Source of the DNA: Anaerostipes hominis (ex Lee et al. 2021)
GTDB lineage: Bacteria > Bacillota > Clostridia > Lachnospirales > Lachnospiraceae
Reading direction: 5' to 3'
Assembly: GCF_002270485.1 (NCBI RefSeq)
Contig: NZ_NQOG01000025.1
Coordinates: 1 to 34,803, forward strand
DNA: 34,803 nucleotides
The notes below the pieces were generated by a model. It had not been told where the DNA came from. It searched no databases and saw only the letters and a list, made by a program, of their open reading frames with translations. The position numbers and the translations under genes are program-made. The number at the start of each line of letters is the position of its first letter. Position 1 is the first letter of the stretch. Below, one piece after another: positions 7,935 to 16,784 of the stretch.

Positions 7935-9734
7935 TTATTCCTCGTTCGTATCGTTTTCTTTCAAATCTATTCCAAGCTCATCCAGCTGCTCTGTGTCCAC
8001 CCCTCCCGGTGCCTGTGTCATCAGGCAGGAGGCGTCCTTTATTTTCGGGAATGCAATGACATCACGGATACTGTCCTCCCCTGTCATCCACATGACAAGA
8101 CGGTCCAGGCCGTAAGCAAGGCCTGCATGAGGCGGTACTCCGTACTGGAAAGCCTCCAGGAGGAATCCGAATCTTTCATTGGCATCCTCATCGCTGAATC
8201 CAAGAGCCTTAAACATGGCTTTCTGAATATCATCGCGGTGAATCCTCACGGACCCCCCTCCGAGTTCTGTGCCGTTTAAAACGATATCATAGGCCTTTGC
8301 CCTGACTCTTCCGGGATCTGTTTCAATGTACTTTAAATCCTCTTCCATTGGCATAGTAAATGGATGATGCATCGCCGTATAGCGGTTCTGTTCTTCGTTC
8401 CATTCCAGAAGAGGGAATTCTGTCACCCATAAGAAATTATATAAGGATTCATCGATCATTTCATATTTTCTGCCGATCTCCAGACGAAGGTTTCCGAGGA
8501 CATCATAGACGACAGAGTCTTTGTCGGCCGCAAACAGAAGCAGATCTCCAGGTTTCCCCTGCATCGCATCGATCAGCGCCGTCATCTCTTCCTCTTTCAT
8601 GAACTTGGCAAAAGAAGATTTTACGCTTCCATCCTGCTTCAGCTGGATATAGGCGAGTCCCCTTGCACCGAACTCTTTGGCGGAATCTACAAAAGCATCG
8701 ATCTTCTTGCGTCCCAGATCTCCCAGTCCTTCTGCGTTCAGTCCGCGCACGGAGCCTCCATTTTCCAAAGCTCCTTTAAAGACCATAAAATCACAATCTT
8801 TCACTGTTTCCGATACGTTAATGAGTTCCATGCCAAACCTTGTATCCGGCTTGTCGGAACCGAACCGGTCCATGGCTTCCTGGTAAGTGAGACGCTTCAT
8901 CGGAATCTGCACATCCACGTCCAGCACTTCTTTAAACACTCTCTTTAACAGGCGCTCGTTGACATCGATCACGTCATCTACATCGACGAAAGAGAGCTCC
9001 ATATCGATCTGTGTAAACTCCGGCTGACGGTCCGCCCTTAAATCCTCATCTCTGAAACACTTTGCAATCTGGTAGTAGCGGTCTACCCCTGAACACATCA
9101 AAAGCTGCTTAAAAAGCTGCGGTGACTGGGGAAGTCCGTAAAAGCTGCCCGGATGCACACGGCTCGGCACGAGATAATCCCTGGCCCCCTCCGGTGTGCT
9201 TTTTCCAAGAATCGGTGTCTCGATCTCCAAAAATCCTTCTTCTGCTAAAAAGTCTCTTGCCGCTTTGGTCACCTGACTCCTCACGAGGAGATTCTTTTGA
9301 AGGTTCGGCCTTCTTAAATCCAGGTAGCGGTATTTGAGCCGCAGCTCGTCTTTTACGGTCTGTTCCGCGTCGACAGGAAATGGCGGTGTTTTTGACTCCG
9401 ACAGGATTCTTAAGTCTGTCACCTTGATCTCGATATCCCCTGTCTTTAAATTCTCATTGACAGCGGCGCTTCGTTTTTGTACTTCCCCTGCCGCCGCGAT
9501 CACATATTCATTTCTCAGGGAATTGGCTTTTTCATAATCTTCACTTGACAATGTATCTTCATCAAAGACCAGCTGCAATAATCCTGAACGGTCTCTTAAA
9601 TCTACAAATATAAGACTTCCTAAATTTCTTCTCTTCTGTACCCATCCCATGACGGTTACTTTCTCGCCGATATTTTCACGGCCCACTTCTGTACACCGGT
9701 GGCTCCGTGATAGCCCGGCCATTGACTCTGCCAT
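7935..9734 (-). CDS. aspS: Aspartyl-tRNA synthetase, bacterial type
   Basis: It charges tRNA-Asp (possibly also tRNA-Asn, if the organism uses indirect asparaginylation). At 599 residues it is the bacterial form with an N-terminal OB-fold anticodon domain (GWVQKRRNLGSLIFVDLRDRSG), a class II core (motif 2 around FRDEDLRADRQPEFTQIDME) and a GAD insertion from about 300 to 400. Motif 3 is GLAYGLDRLVMW. AAGGAGG lies 7 bases before ATG 9734. It is the first gene of a transcript with the ACT protein and glyA. No T-box leader is present: the predicted leader is only about 30 bases. In many clostridia aspS directly follows hisS; here the lactate block and one other gene lie between. Confidence 0.97.
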   Translation of the reverse strand: MAESMAGLSRSHRCTEVGRENIGEKVTVMGWVQKRRNLGSLIFVDLRDRSGLLQLVFDEDTLSSEDYEKANSLRNEYVIAAAGEVQKRSAAVNENLKTGDIEIKVTDLRILSESKTPPFPVDAEQTVKDELRLKYRYLDLRRPNLQKNLLVRSQVTKAARDFLAEEGFLEIETPILGKSTPEGARDYLVPSRVHPGSFYGLPQSPQLFKQLLMCSGVDRYYQIAKCFRDEDLRADRQPEFTQIDMELSFVDVDDVIDVNERLLKRVFKEVLDVDVQIPMKRLTYQEAMDRFGSDKPDTRFGMELINVSETVKDCDFMVFKGALENGGSVRGLNAEGLGDLGRKKIDAFVDSAKEFGARGLAYIQLKQDGSVKSSFAKFMKEEEMTALIDAMQGKPGDLLLFAADKDSVVYDVLGNLRLEIGRKYEMIDESLYNFLWVTEFPLLEWNEEQNRYTAMHHPFTMPMEEDLKYIETDPGRVRAKAYDIVLNGTELGGGSVRIHRDDIQKAMFKALGFSDEDANERFGFLLEAFQYGVPPHAGLAYGLDRLVMWMTGEDSIRDVIAFPKIKDASCLMTQAPGGVDTEQLDELGIDLKENDTNEE

Positions 9735-9770
9735 GCTGCTTCCTCCTTACATATATTAAACCTGTCTGTC

Positions 9771-9800
9771 ATTATAGCATAAGGGATGGCAGGATTTCAA
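9771..9800 (-). promoter_or_regulatory. aspS promoter
   Basis: On the minus strand TTGAAA and TATAAT are spaced by 18 bases, with TG one base before the -10 (extended -10). Transcription would begin near 9764, giving a very short leader. It diverges from the promoter at 9819-9847. Confidence 0.7.
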
Positions 9801-9818
9801 TGAAACTTGCAGGTTTTA

Positions 9819-9847
9819 TAGACATTACATCATTTTTGCATTATAAT
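9819..9847 (+). promoter_or_regulatory. Promoter of the flavin-reductase-like gene
   Basis: TAGACA-17-TATAAT is a near-consensus sigma-A promoter. Transcription would start about 25 bases before the ATG at 9878. Confidence 0.75.
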
Positions 9848-9877
9848 GGTAATTACACAAAAAAGGAGGCAAGTAAC

Positions 9878-10399
9878 ATGAGTGAATATGCAATTGTTGC
9901 ACCAGAAGATTTTGACCAGAGTGCCTTCCGTCTCATAGGGAAGGACTGGATGCTGGTAACCGCCAAAAATGAAGAAGGCAAGATCAATACGATGACCGCA
10001 TCATGGGGTGGATTCGGAGTCATGTGGGGCAAGGACGTGGCAGTATCTGTGATCCGTCCGCAGCGCTATACGAAAGAATTTATCGATAACTCTGAAACTT
10101 TCTCGCTGTCATTTTATGATGAAGCATTTAAGAAGGACCTGACTTATCTCGGAAGTGTGTCAGGACGGACCGAAGATAAAATTGCAAAAACAAGACTTAC
10201 ACCGACAGATGCCAACGGCATCCCTTACTTTGAGGAAGCAAAAATCGTTCTGATCTGCAGAAAGCTGTACAGCCAGCCGATGGACCCGGAAGGATTTATA
10301 GGAGACGCAAAAGCACTGGATGCTCAGTGGTATGCGGATAAAGACTACCATACTCTCTATGTGGCGGAGATCGAACAGATTCTCGTAAAACAGGATTAA
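9878..10399 (+). CDS. Flavin reductase / flavoredoxin-like FMN protein
   Basis: The 173-residue protein belongs to the split-barrel FMN-binding flavin-reductase family. The stretch NTMTASWGGFGVMWGKDVAV followed by VIRPQRYTKEFI is the FMN-contact region, and NSETFSLSF follows. Members either reduce flavins with NAD(P)H or carry electrons as flavoredoxins. ATG 9878 follows AAAGGAGG by 8 bases; the longer reading frame from 9707 extends through the promoter and is not used. The gene converges on the second lactate dehydrogenase and shares its terminator. A redox link to the lactate enzymes is possible but only suggested by position. Confidence 0.85.
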   Translation: MSEYAIVAPEDFDQSAFRLIGKDWMLVTAKNEEGKINTMTASWGGFGVMWGKDVAVSVIRPQRYTKEFIDNSETFSLSFYDEAFKKDLTYLGSVSGRTEDKIAKTRLTPTDANGIPYFEEAKIVLICRKLYSQPMDPEGFIGDAKALDAQWYADKDYHTLYVAEIEQILVKQD

Positions 10400-10405
10400 T
10401 ACCAT

Positions 10406-10443
10406 AAAAAACCGGCGGAAAACATGTTCTCCGCCGGTTTTTT
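10406..10443. terminator. Bidirectional terminator
   Basis: Perfect 14-bp arms AAAAAACCGGCGGA and TCCGCCGGTTTTTT enclose a 10-base loop. A6 on the left and T6 on the right make it work for both the flavin-reductase gene (plus) and the second lactate operon (minus). Confidence 0.92.
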
Positions 10444-10464
10444 ATGAAACAGTATATATGAAAT

Positions 10465-11868
10465 TTAAAGCTGGCATACTTTGTGAGGGTTCAGGATATT
10501 TTTCGGGTCAAAGGCTGCTTTGATTCCCCTCATGATATTCATGGTTTCTTCTTCTAAAGACTCATTAAGATATGGCTTCTTGGCATATCCTATGCCGTGT
10601 TCCCCGGACACCTGACCGTTTAGTTCATTCGCTTTCCGGTATATTTTTTCCATTGCCAGCGTCATCCGCTCCTGCCATTGTTCCTCTGTCAGATCGTCCT
10701 TCAAAATATAAGCATGGAGATTTCCGTCCCCCGCGTGGCCAAAGCTCTTGATCCTGATGTCCACTTCGCTGTGAAGATTGTGCATATACTCAACCATCTC
10801 ACTGATCTTATTTCTTGGAACGACCACATCCACCTCGTCCATATAGGTGGTAGATCCTTTGATCGCTTCCAGAAATGCACCTCTGGCTTTCCAGATGGAT
10901 TCGTCCCGCTCTTCTGTATCGGAGATCAGCACATCCAGTGCGCCCTGACTTAAACAGAGTTTTGCGACCTTATCGTAGTCCGCTTCGATCTCCTCGGCCG
11001 AATTTCCATCGAATTTCAGAAGAAGGTATGCGTCTGCCTGATGGTCCGGGAACTTTTTGCCCAAATATTCTTCGGCATCCTCAATAACCTCTCTCTGCAT
11101 GAATTCGATTGCCGTAGGAATCGCTTTGGACTTGATGATCTCCGGCACCGTCTGTATCGCCGAGTTAAGATTTTCAAACGGTATCAGAAGACTGATCGCT
11201 TTTTTCGGAAGCGGAAGCAGTTTAAGAACCGCCTTCGTAATAATTCCCAGTGTTCCCTCGGACCCTACCATCAGATCCTTCATCGCATAACCGGAACTGT
11301 TCTTCACGATTTTCCCTCCGAACTCTACAATCTTTCCGTTGGGCAGAACCACTTCCAGTCCACGGACATAATCTCTTGTAACCCCATATTTTACTGCCCG
11401 CATGCCTCCGGCATTTGTACTGATATTTCCTCCGATAGTTGCAGATTTCTCCCCCGGGTCCGGCGGGTAGAAAAAGTCATGATCCTCTACAAATGCTGAC
11501 AGCTCCATCAGGAGCACTCCAGGCTCCACGGTTACCGTCAGATTTTCTTCGTCCAGTTCAAGGATCTGATTCATCAGACTGGTATCCATCATAATCCCGT
11601 GTTCCATTGCCACAGAAGATCCCACAAGCCCTGTGCCCGCTCCCCTTGGAGTGACCGGAATCGTGTGTTCATATGCGTAGGACATGATCTTTGAAATCTC
11701 TTCTGCATTTGCTGCCTTTACTACAACGTCAGGATAACTCTGGGTACCGCTCAGCTCGTCATGGCTGTATTCCTCATTTATATTTTCTCCGTATAAAATA
11801 CGTTCGTCATCACCGATTACCTGCTTTATGTACATAAGATCTTTTTCATCTAATCTTTTATATCCCAT
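10465..11868 (-). CDS. lctD: FAD-linked lactate dehydrogenase (LctD/GlcD type), copy 2
   Basis: This FAD enzyme of the vanillyl-alcohol-oxidase fold oxidises a 2-hydroxy acid, by context D-lactate, to pyruvate and passes electrons to the Etf pair encoded just upstream. FAD-binding motifs are [10 protein letters not shown] (near residue 76), [21 protein letters not shown] and [10 protein letters not shown]; the C-terminal [10 protein letters not shown] and SGEHGIG motifs are family hallmarks. The start is only 2 bases past the etfA2 stop, with AGGGGG as ribosome site inside that gene. EtfB-EtfA(4Fe-4S)-dehydrogenase is the gene order and domain make-up of Acetobacterium woodii LctBCD, which couples lactate oxidation to NAD reduction at the expense of reduced ferredoxin. 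Exact substrate and stereochemistry are inferred. Confidence 0.9.
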   Translation of the reverse strand: MGYKRLDEKDLMYIKQVIGDDERILYGENINEEYSHDELSGTQSYPDVVVKAANAEEISKIMSYAYEHTIPVTPRGAGTGLVGSSVAMEHGIMMDTSLMNQILELDEENLTVTVEPGVLLMELSAFVEDHDFFYPPDPGEKSATIGGNISTNAGGMRAVKYGVTRDYVRGLEVVLPNGKIVEFGGKIVKNSSGYAMKDLMVGSEGTLGIITKAVLKLLPLPKKAISLLIPFENLNSAIQTVPEIIKSKAIPTAIEFMQREVIEDAEEYLGKKFPDHQADAYLLLKFDGNSAEEIEADYDKVAKLCLSQGALDVLISDTEERDESIWKARGAFLEAIKGSTTYMDEVDVVVPRNKISEMVEYMHNLHSEVDIRIKSFGHAGDGNLHAYILKDDLTEEQWQERMTLAMEKIYRKANELNGQVSGEHGIGYAKKPYLNESLEEETMNIMRGIKAAFDPKNILNPHKVCQL

Positions 11869-11870
11869 AG

Positions 11871-13064
11871 CTATGCCCCCTGACTCTCTTTGATTTTTTC
11901 AATGAACTGAGGAATGACCTCATATAAATCCCCCACCAGACCGTAATGGGCTACCTTGAAGATAGAAGCTTTCTCATCCTTATTGATGGCAATGATCTGG
12001 TCTGAATGATCCATGCCGGCAACAAACTGAATGGCACCGGACACCCCGCAGGTGATGATCAGTTTCGGGCGGACAGTACGGCCGCTTAAGCCCACCTGCC
12101 GTTTTGCATCCAGCCAGCCGTTCTCTGCCACTGGCCTTGTACATGCCAACTGCCCGCCTAGAAGGTCTGCCAATTCTTCCAGCATCAGGAGATCCTCTTC
12201 TTTTTTGACACCGCGTCCCGCCACTACGAGGACATCGGCAGATTCAATGAACTTTTCCTTCTCTTTCAGAACAATATCAAGAACTTCAACATTTGTCTTA
12301 AGTTTATCCTTTTCAATCGAACATTCTACAATTTCACCCTGTTCTTCCTCCATCCGTTCCGGAGCATTCATCACTTTATAGCGGACGGTTGCCATCTGCG
12401 GACGGTGATTGGGTGTTGTGATATGTGCCATAATATTTCCGCCGAAGGCAGGCCGTATCTGGGACAGATCTGTGTTTTCATTCATCTCAAGGATCGTACA
12501 GTCCGCCGTAAGCCCTGTCTTCATTCTGGCTGCTACTCTTGGGGCCAGCTGTCTTCCGACAGTTGTTGCACCTACTAAGATAGCGGATGGATGCTGTTTT
12601 TGTATAAAGTCTTCAAAGACTGCCGTATACGGTTCTATTTTAAAACGGCTCAGTTCCGGGTCGTCATATAAAAATACCTGATCAACTCCATAATGCAGCA
12701 GTTCCCTGCTCTTTTCTTTAATATCGCTTCCGATGAACAGGGCATACACAGGATGAGAAATCTTTTTGGCCAGTTCTTTTGCCTTTCCGATCAGTTCATA
12801 AGTCACCGGGTGTATCTTGCCGTCCACATGGTCAACATACACTACGATTCCGTTCCATAAGGATTTATCAATCTCTTCTGCCTTCTGGTCCTCCACATAA
12901 GTGACGGCTCCTTCCGGTCCTTTCTTCACACACAGTCTGCACATCTTACAGGCCGAATTGATCTCCAGTTTTCCGTCTTTTTCTTCCATCGCCCCAAACG
13001 GACAAATTTTAATCAGTTCACTGAGATCCGTTATTTTTTCCTGATTAATTTCTAACTTTGCCAT
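11871..13064 (-). CDS. lctC: Electron-transfer flavoprotein alpha subunit with N-terminal 4Fe-4S domain
   Basis: The 397-residue protein has a ferredoxin-like N-terminus (residues 1-65) before the usual EtfA body. Cys21 (ICPFGAM) together with Cys39, Cys42 and Cys45 (CKMCRLC) can hold one 4Fe-4S cluster. The C-terminal FAD domain shows [22 protein letters not shown], then [23 protein letters not shown] and [13 protein letters not shown]. The extra cluster domain is what distinguishes confurcating LctC from ordinary EtfA, and it is the likely entry for ferredoxin electrons. It starts 12 bases after etfB2 behind TAGGAGG. Confidence 0.93.
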   Translation of the reverse strand: MAKLEINQEKITDLSELIKICPFGAMEEKDGKLEINSACKMCRLCVKKGPEGAVTYVEDQKAEEIDKSLWNGIVVYVDHVDGKIHPVTYELIGKAKELAKKISHPVYALFIGSDIKEKSRELLHYGVDQVFLYDDPELSRFKIEPYTAVFEDFIQKQHPSAILVGATTVGRQLAPRVAARMKTGLTADCTILEMNENTDLSQIRPAFGGNIMAHITTPNHRPQMATVRYKVMNAPERMEEEQGEIVECSIEKDKLKTNVEVLDIVLKEKEKFIESADVLVVAGRGVKKEEDLLMLEELADLLGGQLACTRPVAENGWLDAKRQVGLSGRTVRPKLIITCGVSGAIQFVAGMDHSDQIIAINKDEKASIFKVAHYGLVGDLYEVIPQFIEKIKESQGA

Positions 13065-13076
13065 ATGTAATTCCTC

Positions 13077-13865
13077 CTATACAAATTTCAGTTCTTTCAC
13101 TTTTTGAAAGAGTTTTTCTGAAAGGATACTGCTCTCCTCGTTCCAGAGTTCCCTGTGGTGGTTAGTTTCCGGAGGGAAAATCTTCTGAACCTGTGTGGGT
13201 GAACCGTTCAGTCCGTAATGGGTCTCATCTCTGTCATCCATGTCATCCAGACTGAGCATAGTGATTTCCGTATCTGCTTTCTCGGTTTTTCTCACGTAAG
13301 AAGGAAGTCTCGGCTGGAAAATGTCTTTATCCACTGCCAGAAGACAAGGATAGGCAATCCTTGTGATCTCAATGTCGTCCGGCATATCCATCTCAACTGT
13401 AATATTCTGTCCGTCTGCCTCGGTGATTTTTCTTACATTTGATACACTCGGGATACCAAGCCATTCCGAGATCTCCGGTCCAACCTGGGCTGTATCCCCG
13501 TCTGTGGTCTGTTTCCCGCACAGAATCAGGTCAAAGTCTCCCATCTTTTTGATCCCCTGGGCCAGGGTATAGCTTGTGGCCAGCACATCGGCTCCCCCGA
13601 ATCTCCGGTCGGAAATCAAAGTTCCGTGATCTGCTCCCATCGCATAGGCTTCCCTTATCACCTGGGCCGCCTGAGGAGGCCCCATGGTGATCACACTGAC
13701 CTCCCCTCCCAGTTCTTCCTTTAATCTCATGGCTGTCTCCAATGCGTAGAGATCATAGGGATTCATCTTGGACGCTGCCCCGTTTCTTTTCAGGACTCCC
13801 GTTTTTGGATCAACCTCTACCTTATTGGACTCCGGCACCTGTTTGATACAAACTAAAATATTCAT
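13077..13865 (-). CDS. lctB: Electron-transfer flavoprotein beta subunit, copy 2
   Basis: EtfB partners EtfA to bind the FAD that handles NAD(H) in confurcating complexes. The 262-residue protein opens with NILVCIKQVPESNKVEVDP and carries MNPYDLYALETAMRLKE, VITMGPPQAAQVIREAYAMGAD and LILCGKQTTDGDTAQVGPEISEWLG, all EtfB hallmarks. It is the first gene of operon 2, with GGAGG 9 bases before ATG. The leader between the promoter at 13982-14010 and this start holds two GntR-type operators and a hairpin. The paralogue at 15952 is clearly related but differs along its whole length. Confidence 0.93.
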   Translation of the reverse strand: MNILVCIKQVPESNKVEVDPKTGVLKRNGAASKMNPYDLYALETAMRLKEELGGEVSVITMGPPQAAQVIREAYAMGADHGTLISDRRFGGADVLATSYTLAQGIKKMGDFDLILCGKQTTDGDTAQVGPEISEWLGIPSVSNVRKITEADGQNITVEMDMPDDIEITRIAYPCLLAVDKDIFQPRLPSYVRKTEKADTEITMLSLDDMDDRDETHYGLNGSPTQVQKIFPPETNHHRELWNEESSILSEKLFQKVKELKFV

Positions 13866-13887
13866 ATCTGCTTTTCCTCCTGCTCTT

Positions 13888-13906
13888 CGATTGGTCCTAC
13901 CAATCG
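13888..13906. promoter_or_regulatory. GntR/FadR-type operator, leader of operon 2 (perfect)
   Basis: CGATTGGTCCTACCAATCG is a perfect palindrome with 8-bp arms and a 3-base centre. Its core TTGGT-N3-ACCAA matches the operator form known for FadR-subfamily lactate regulators (LldR, LutR). It lies about 23 bp before the etfB2 start. Confidence 0.85.
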
Positions 13907-13919
13907 TTTGAAAAATAAT

Positions 13920-13941
13920 TGGAAATGATTCTTCATTTCCA
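13920..13941. repeat. Inverted repeat between the two operon 2 operators
   Basis: TGGAAATGA-TTCT-TCATTTCCA has perfect 9-bp arms and a 4-base loop. It lies in the transcribed leader of operon 2 between the two palindromes. It is unlike the TTGGT operator and has no T-tract, so it may be an RNA hairpin or a second regulator's site. Confidence 0.5.
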
Positions 13942-13959
13942 GGTTCTCTGTTCTCTATA

Positions 13960-13972
13960 TTGGCCCTACCAA
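13960..13972. promoter_or_regulatory. GntR/FadR-type operator at the operon 2 transcription start
   Basis: TTGGC-CCT-ACCAA has one mismatch from the perfect site at 13888-13906. It lies directly after the predicted transcription start (about 13975), so bound protein would block initiation. Confidence 0.8.
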
Positions 13973-13981
13973 TTTATCTTT

Positions 13982-14010
13982 ATTATAACTTTTTTTGTAC
14001 TATCCGTCCA
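13982..14010 (-). promoter_or_regulatory. Promoter of operon 2 (etfB2-etfA2-lctD)
   Basis: On the minus strand TGGACG-17-TATAAT: a perfect -10 and a 4/6 -35. It lies 44 bases past the gntR stop, so operon 2 can be transcribed apart from gntR. Confidence 0.65.
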
Positions 14011-14054
14011 GCATTTTTTTATATCTTATGACTTTTTCGTCATAATGCACAACT

Positions 14055-14744
14055 TTATCTCGTTTTCATGCGCTCCAGCGTGCTGTTGATAATATCAAAG
14101 TGATCCTCAATCGCCTTTCTTCCGCCTTCCAGGTCTTTTTCAATCATGCATTTTGCAATTTCTTTATGTGCCTGCTGCAGCTTTTCTTTGTTGTCATCCT
14201 TAAATATCTCTCTCCGCATGTCTGTGATATAAGTATCCAGCACATCGGATAATGCCTGTAAAATATCTATAATCAGAACATTGTGGGAAGCCTTTGCTAT
14301 CGCATAATGAATCTTTTTATCCCAGATCACGCATTCTTCCTCAGTTTTGCCCCGGTCCAGATTCAGTATATACTCGCCAATCTTCTGGATCTCCTCTTTG
14401 CTGATGTTGTCCACTGCCAGCACAAAGGCCTGCATTTCCAGCGCAAAGCGGAGCTGTGTGATGGAACCATAGTCAAGTTTATGCAGAATAAACATCATGG
14501 ACATTGATTCTACAAGGTTTTTTTCAAAATTACAGGAAACATAATTTCCCGCTCCCTGCTGACTTGAGATAAACCCCATCATCTCCAGCATATGGATCGC
14601 CTCACGCACAGAATTTCTGCTGACGCCCAGCTGCTCTGATATTTCTCTCTCAGGAGGTAATTTTTCACCGATCGTCAGATCATGGTTGATGATCTGTTTC
14701 TTAATATGTTCAATCACTTTTTCGTAAGCTTTTGTCTGCTGCAT
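14055..14744 (-). CDS. GntR-family regulator, FadR subfamily, of the lactate genes
   Basis: The 229-residue protein has a winged helix-turn-helix at residues 5-70 (LPPEREISEQLGVSRNSVREAI, GFISSQQGAGNYV) and a helical FCD ligand domain at 75-225. Asp and His residues typical of the FCD metal site appear in DKKIHYAIA, AHKEIA and DHFDI. FadR-type FCD regulators of lactate genes (LldR, LutR) bind TTGGT-N3-ACCAA-like sites and release them with lactate. Four such sites lie in front of the two flanking lactate operons, the best evidence for its role. It has its own promoter and an AGAGGG ribosome site; no operator was seen at its own promoter. Confidence 0.88.
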   Translation of the reverse strand: MQQTKAYEKVIEHIKKQIINHDLTIGEKLPPEREISEQLGVSRNSVREAIHMLEMMGFISSQQGAGNYVSCNFEKNLVESMSMMFILHKLDYGSITQLRFALEMQAFVLAVDNISKEEIQKIGEYILNLDRGKTEEECVIWDKKIHYAIAKASHNVLIIDILQALSDVLDTYITDMRREIFKDDNKEKLQQAHKEIAKCMIEKDLEGGRKAIEDHFDIINSTLERMKTR

Positions 14745-14779
14745 CTCTATCCCTCTTTCTATGAAACCGTTTGGAGAAA

Positions 14780-14808
14780 ATTATACCGTCCAGGTTTCAT
14801 CAAATCAA
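14780..14808 (-). promoter_or_regulatory. Promoter of the GntR regulator gene
   Basis: On the minus strand TTGATT-17-TATAAT. Transcription would start near 14773, about 30 bases before the start codon. An 8-bp inverted repeat, ATGAAACC (14761-14768) and GGTTTCAT (14793-14800), brackets the -10 and could be an operator of different type. Confidence 0.65.
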
Positions 14809-14861
14809 GGGAATTTCTATTATTTCCGGCTTTTTCGCCGTTTTTTTCGCAAAAGAGGATT

Positions 14862-14895
14862 ACCTTCTGTTTCGGATTACTCCGGAACAGAAGGT
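14862..14895 (-). terminator. Hairpin ending operon 1, after etfA
   Basis: Arms of 14 bp with one G-T pair and a 6-base loop (ACCTTCTGTTCCGG and CCGAAACAGAAGGT on the minus strand) lie 45 bases past the etfA stop. The tract that follows, AATCCTCTTTTG, is a modest T-run, so termination may be partial. Confidence 0.65.
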
Positions 14896-14939
14896 GCATT
14901 AAGATGGTCAATATGCATTAAGCATAGAAACACGCTGAT

Positions 14940-15938
14940 TTATTCTGCTTCCTTTTTCTTTTTGATCTCTTCGATCATAACCGGAAGCACGTTTATTGCA
15001 TTTCCTACGATGCCGATGTTGGCTACTTCAAAAATAGGCGCATCTTCATCTTTGTTGATCGCTACTATATAATCGGAATTCATGATTCCGGAAACATGCT
15101 GTGTCGCACCGGAAATACCGCAGGCAATATAAAGCTTCGGCGCTACGATTTTTCCTGACTGCCCTACCTGGTGGACCCTGGAGATCCATCCGTCTTCGAT
15201 AGCGGGCCTTGTGGCTCCAACCACTCCGCCCAGAAGATCTGCCAGTTGTTTTACAAGTTCAAAGTTTTCCCTGCTGCCCATTCCCCTTCCGCCTGAGACG
15301 ATGACTTGGGCATCTTCGAGATTGACTGTCTCGGAAATTTCTTTGACCACATCCTTTATCTTCAGCCGGATATTTTCATCTGCGGCCGGAATATTTTTCT
15401 CTGTGATCGTACCTTTTACAGTTTCCTCTGACTTTTTAAAAGCTCCGGAACGCAGCACTGCAATCTGGGGCACAGATGTTTCCATAACCACGTCCTGAAG
15501 TACGGTTCCTCCATAAAGAGGGCAGGTATAGACTGTCTTTCCATCCTCCGTCTTTACATCCATGACATCAGAGGCACAACCGGTCTTTAATCTGGCGGCA
15601 AGCTTCGGGGCAAGGTCTTTGCCGTCCTGAGTTCCTCCCACGAAAACCGCATAGGGTTTCACCTCTTTTATCACTGATTCCATCACATTGGCAAAGCGGT
15701 CCAGATGAAATATTTCATACTCAGGACTTTCGATCAAGATCACTTCGTCGGCGCCGGATTCGGCAGCTTTTTGGGCGGCTGTTCGAATCCCGTCTCCGAT
15801 CAGGACTGCTCTGACCTTCCCGCCCTTTTTTTCAGCGATTTTTCTGGCAGGAGAGAGCATTTCCAATCCGACCTTGACCGGACTTTTGTCCGCAGTCTCA
15901 ATATAAACCACGATATCCTTATATTCTGTCATATCCAT
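14940..15938 (-). CDS. etfA: Electron-transfer flavoprotein alpha subunit, copy 1 (no 4Fe-4S domain)
   Basis: ATG 15938 is preferred because AAGGAGG stands 8 bases before it; the longer frame from 15968 begins inside etfB. The 332-residue protein has the usual EtfA layout: an N-terminal Rossmann-like domain and a C-terminal FAD domain with GGRGMGSRENFELVKQLADLL, QVGQSGKIVAPKLYIACGISG and IVAINKDEDAPIFEVA. It lacks the cysteine-rich N-terminal domain of copy 2, so it is not expected to take ferredoxin electrons directly. It is the last gene of operon 1 and partners the etfB 13 bases upstream. Confidence 0.94.
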   Translation of the reverse strand: MDMTEYKDIVVYIETADKSPVKVGLEMLSPARKIAEKKGGKVRAVLIGDGIRTAAQKAAESGADEVILIESPEYEIFHLDRFANVMESVIKEVKPYAVFVGGTQDGKDLAPKLAARLKTGCASDVMDVKTEDGKTVYTCPLYGGTVLQDVVMETSVPQIAVLRSGAFKKSEETVKGTITEKNIPAADENIRLKIKDVVKEISETVNLEDAQVIVSGGRGMGSRENFELVKQLADLLGGVVGATRPAIEDGWISRVHQVGQSGKIVAPKLYIACGISGATQHVSGIMNSDYIVAINKDEDAPIFEVANIGIVGNAINVLPVMIEEIKKKKEAE

Positions 15939-15951
15939 TGCAAACTCCTCC

Positions 15952-16755
15952 TTAGAATACTTTCGCATCCGCCATCATGGCAACTGCTTTTAATGCTGAA
16001 TCTTGCGCTGTCTCTTCCTGAATCTTGATCCCAGCCTCTTTTTTCGGCGGTTCATACAGCTTAAGAGTTTTTACAAAGGCACCGCCCTCTCCTGTTTTTT
16101 CAGGTTCCAGCACTGACAGGTCTTGTGCCTTGATCGTACCAATCGGCTTTTTCCGGGCTGCCATCTTATTTTTAATCGTCGGATATCTCGGATCATAATC
16201 CGGCTTTGTGACAGTCAGAACACACGGAGAGGCCGTCTCGATGAGGCGGTATCCTTCTTCCGTCTCCTGTTTGGCGCACACCTGTCCTTCGGCAAATTCG
16301 ACCTCGATCACGTTGGTGATGACTCCGGTACCCAGCATTTCGGAGAGTTCTGCTCCCACCTGTCCAAGGGCAGCGTCGGTAGCCTCTTTCCCACAGAAGA
16401 TCAGATCAAACTTCTTTCCGGTGTCTTCCTCGATCTTTTTGGCGGCACACATCAGTATATGGCTGATCCCCCTGGAATCCGAACCGTCAAACCGGTCTTC
16501 CTGGACCAGATATGCATGGTCTGCTCCCACTGCGAGACAGTTTTTTAATGAATTCCTGGCTTCCTCACCGCCGATGCAAAGGGCAGTGATCTCCCCTTCC
16601 CCGGCTTCTTTCAGGCGGGCAGCCATCTCCAGCGCATAGGTATCAAACGCATTGACGACAGGCGTGATGTTTGCAAGATCCGGCTTCCCTTCTTCTGTCA
16701 AATGTACTTCCACGGAATCATCCGGCACCTGTTTAATGCACACTAAAATTTCCAT
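15952..16755 (-). CDS. etfB: Electron-transfer flavoprotein beta subunit, copy 1
   Basis: ATG 16755 follows AAAGGAG by 8 bases and gives the standard start MEILVCIKQVPDDS; GTG 16764 lies too close to that site. NAFDTYALEMAARLKE, ICIGGEEARNSLKNCLAVGADHAYLV-type and LIFCGKEATDAALGQVGAELSEMLG segments are family hallmarks. It forms the Etf dimer with the downstream etfA and follows the acyl-CoA dehydrogenase gene by 29 bases, the usual pairing for Etf that serves an acyl-CoA dehydrogenase. In this operon it could equally accept electrons from the lactate dehydrogenase two genes upstream. Confidence 0.94.
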   Translation of the reverse strand: MEILVCIKQVPDDSVEVHLTEEGKPDLANITPVVNAFDTYALEMAARLKEAGEGEITALCIGGEEARNSLKNCLAVGADHAYLVQEDRFDGSDSRGISHILMCAAKKIEEDTGKKFDLIFCGKEATDAALGQVGAELSEMLGTGVITNVIEVEFAEGQVCAKQETEEGYRLIETASPCVLTVTKPDYDPRYPTIKNKMAARKKPIGTIKAQDLSVLEPEKTGEGGAFVKTLKLYEPPKKEAGIKIQEETAQDSALKAVAMMADAKVF

Positions 16756-16784
16756 AATCTTCACTCCTTTGTCCAGTCAATTTC

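Noticed and set aside
9735-9764. Possible T-box leader for aspS
   Set aside because: The predicted leader is about 30 bases and contains no specifier stem or T-box sequence.
14026-14045. 7-bp hairpin TTATGAC-N6-GTCATAA after the gntR gene
   Set aside because: No T-tract follows on either strand, so it is not a convincing terminator; AT-rich short dyads are expected by chance here.
14828-14847. CGGC-TTTTTC-GCCG followed by T7 on the plus strand
   Set aside because: It looks like a small plus-strand terminator, but no plus-strand gene or promoter lies upstream and the stem is only 4 bp.
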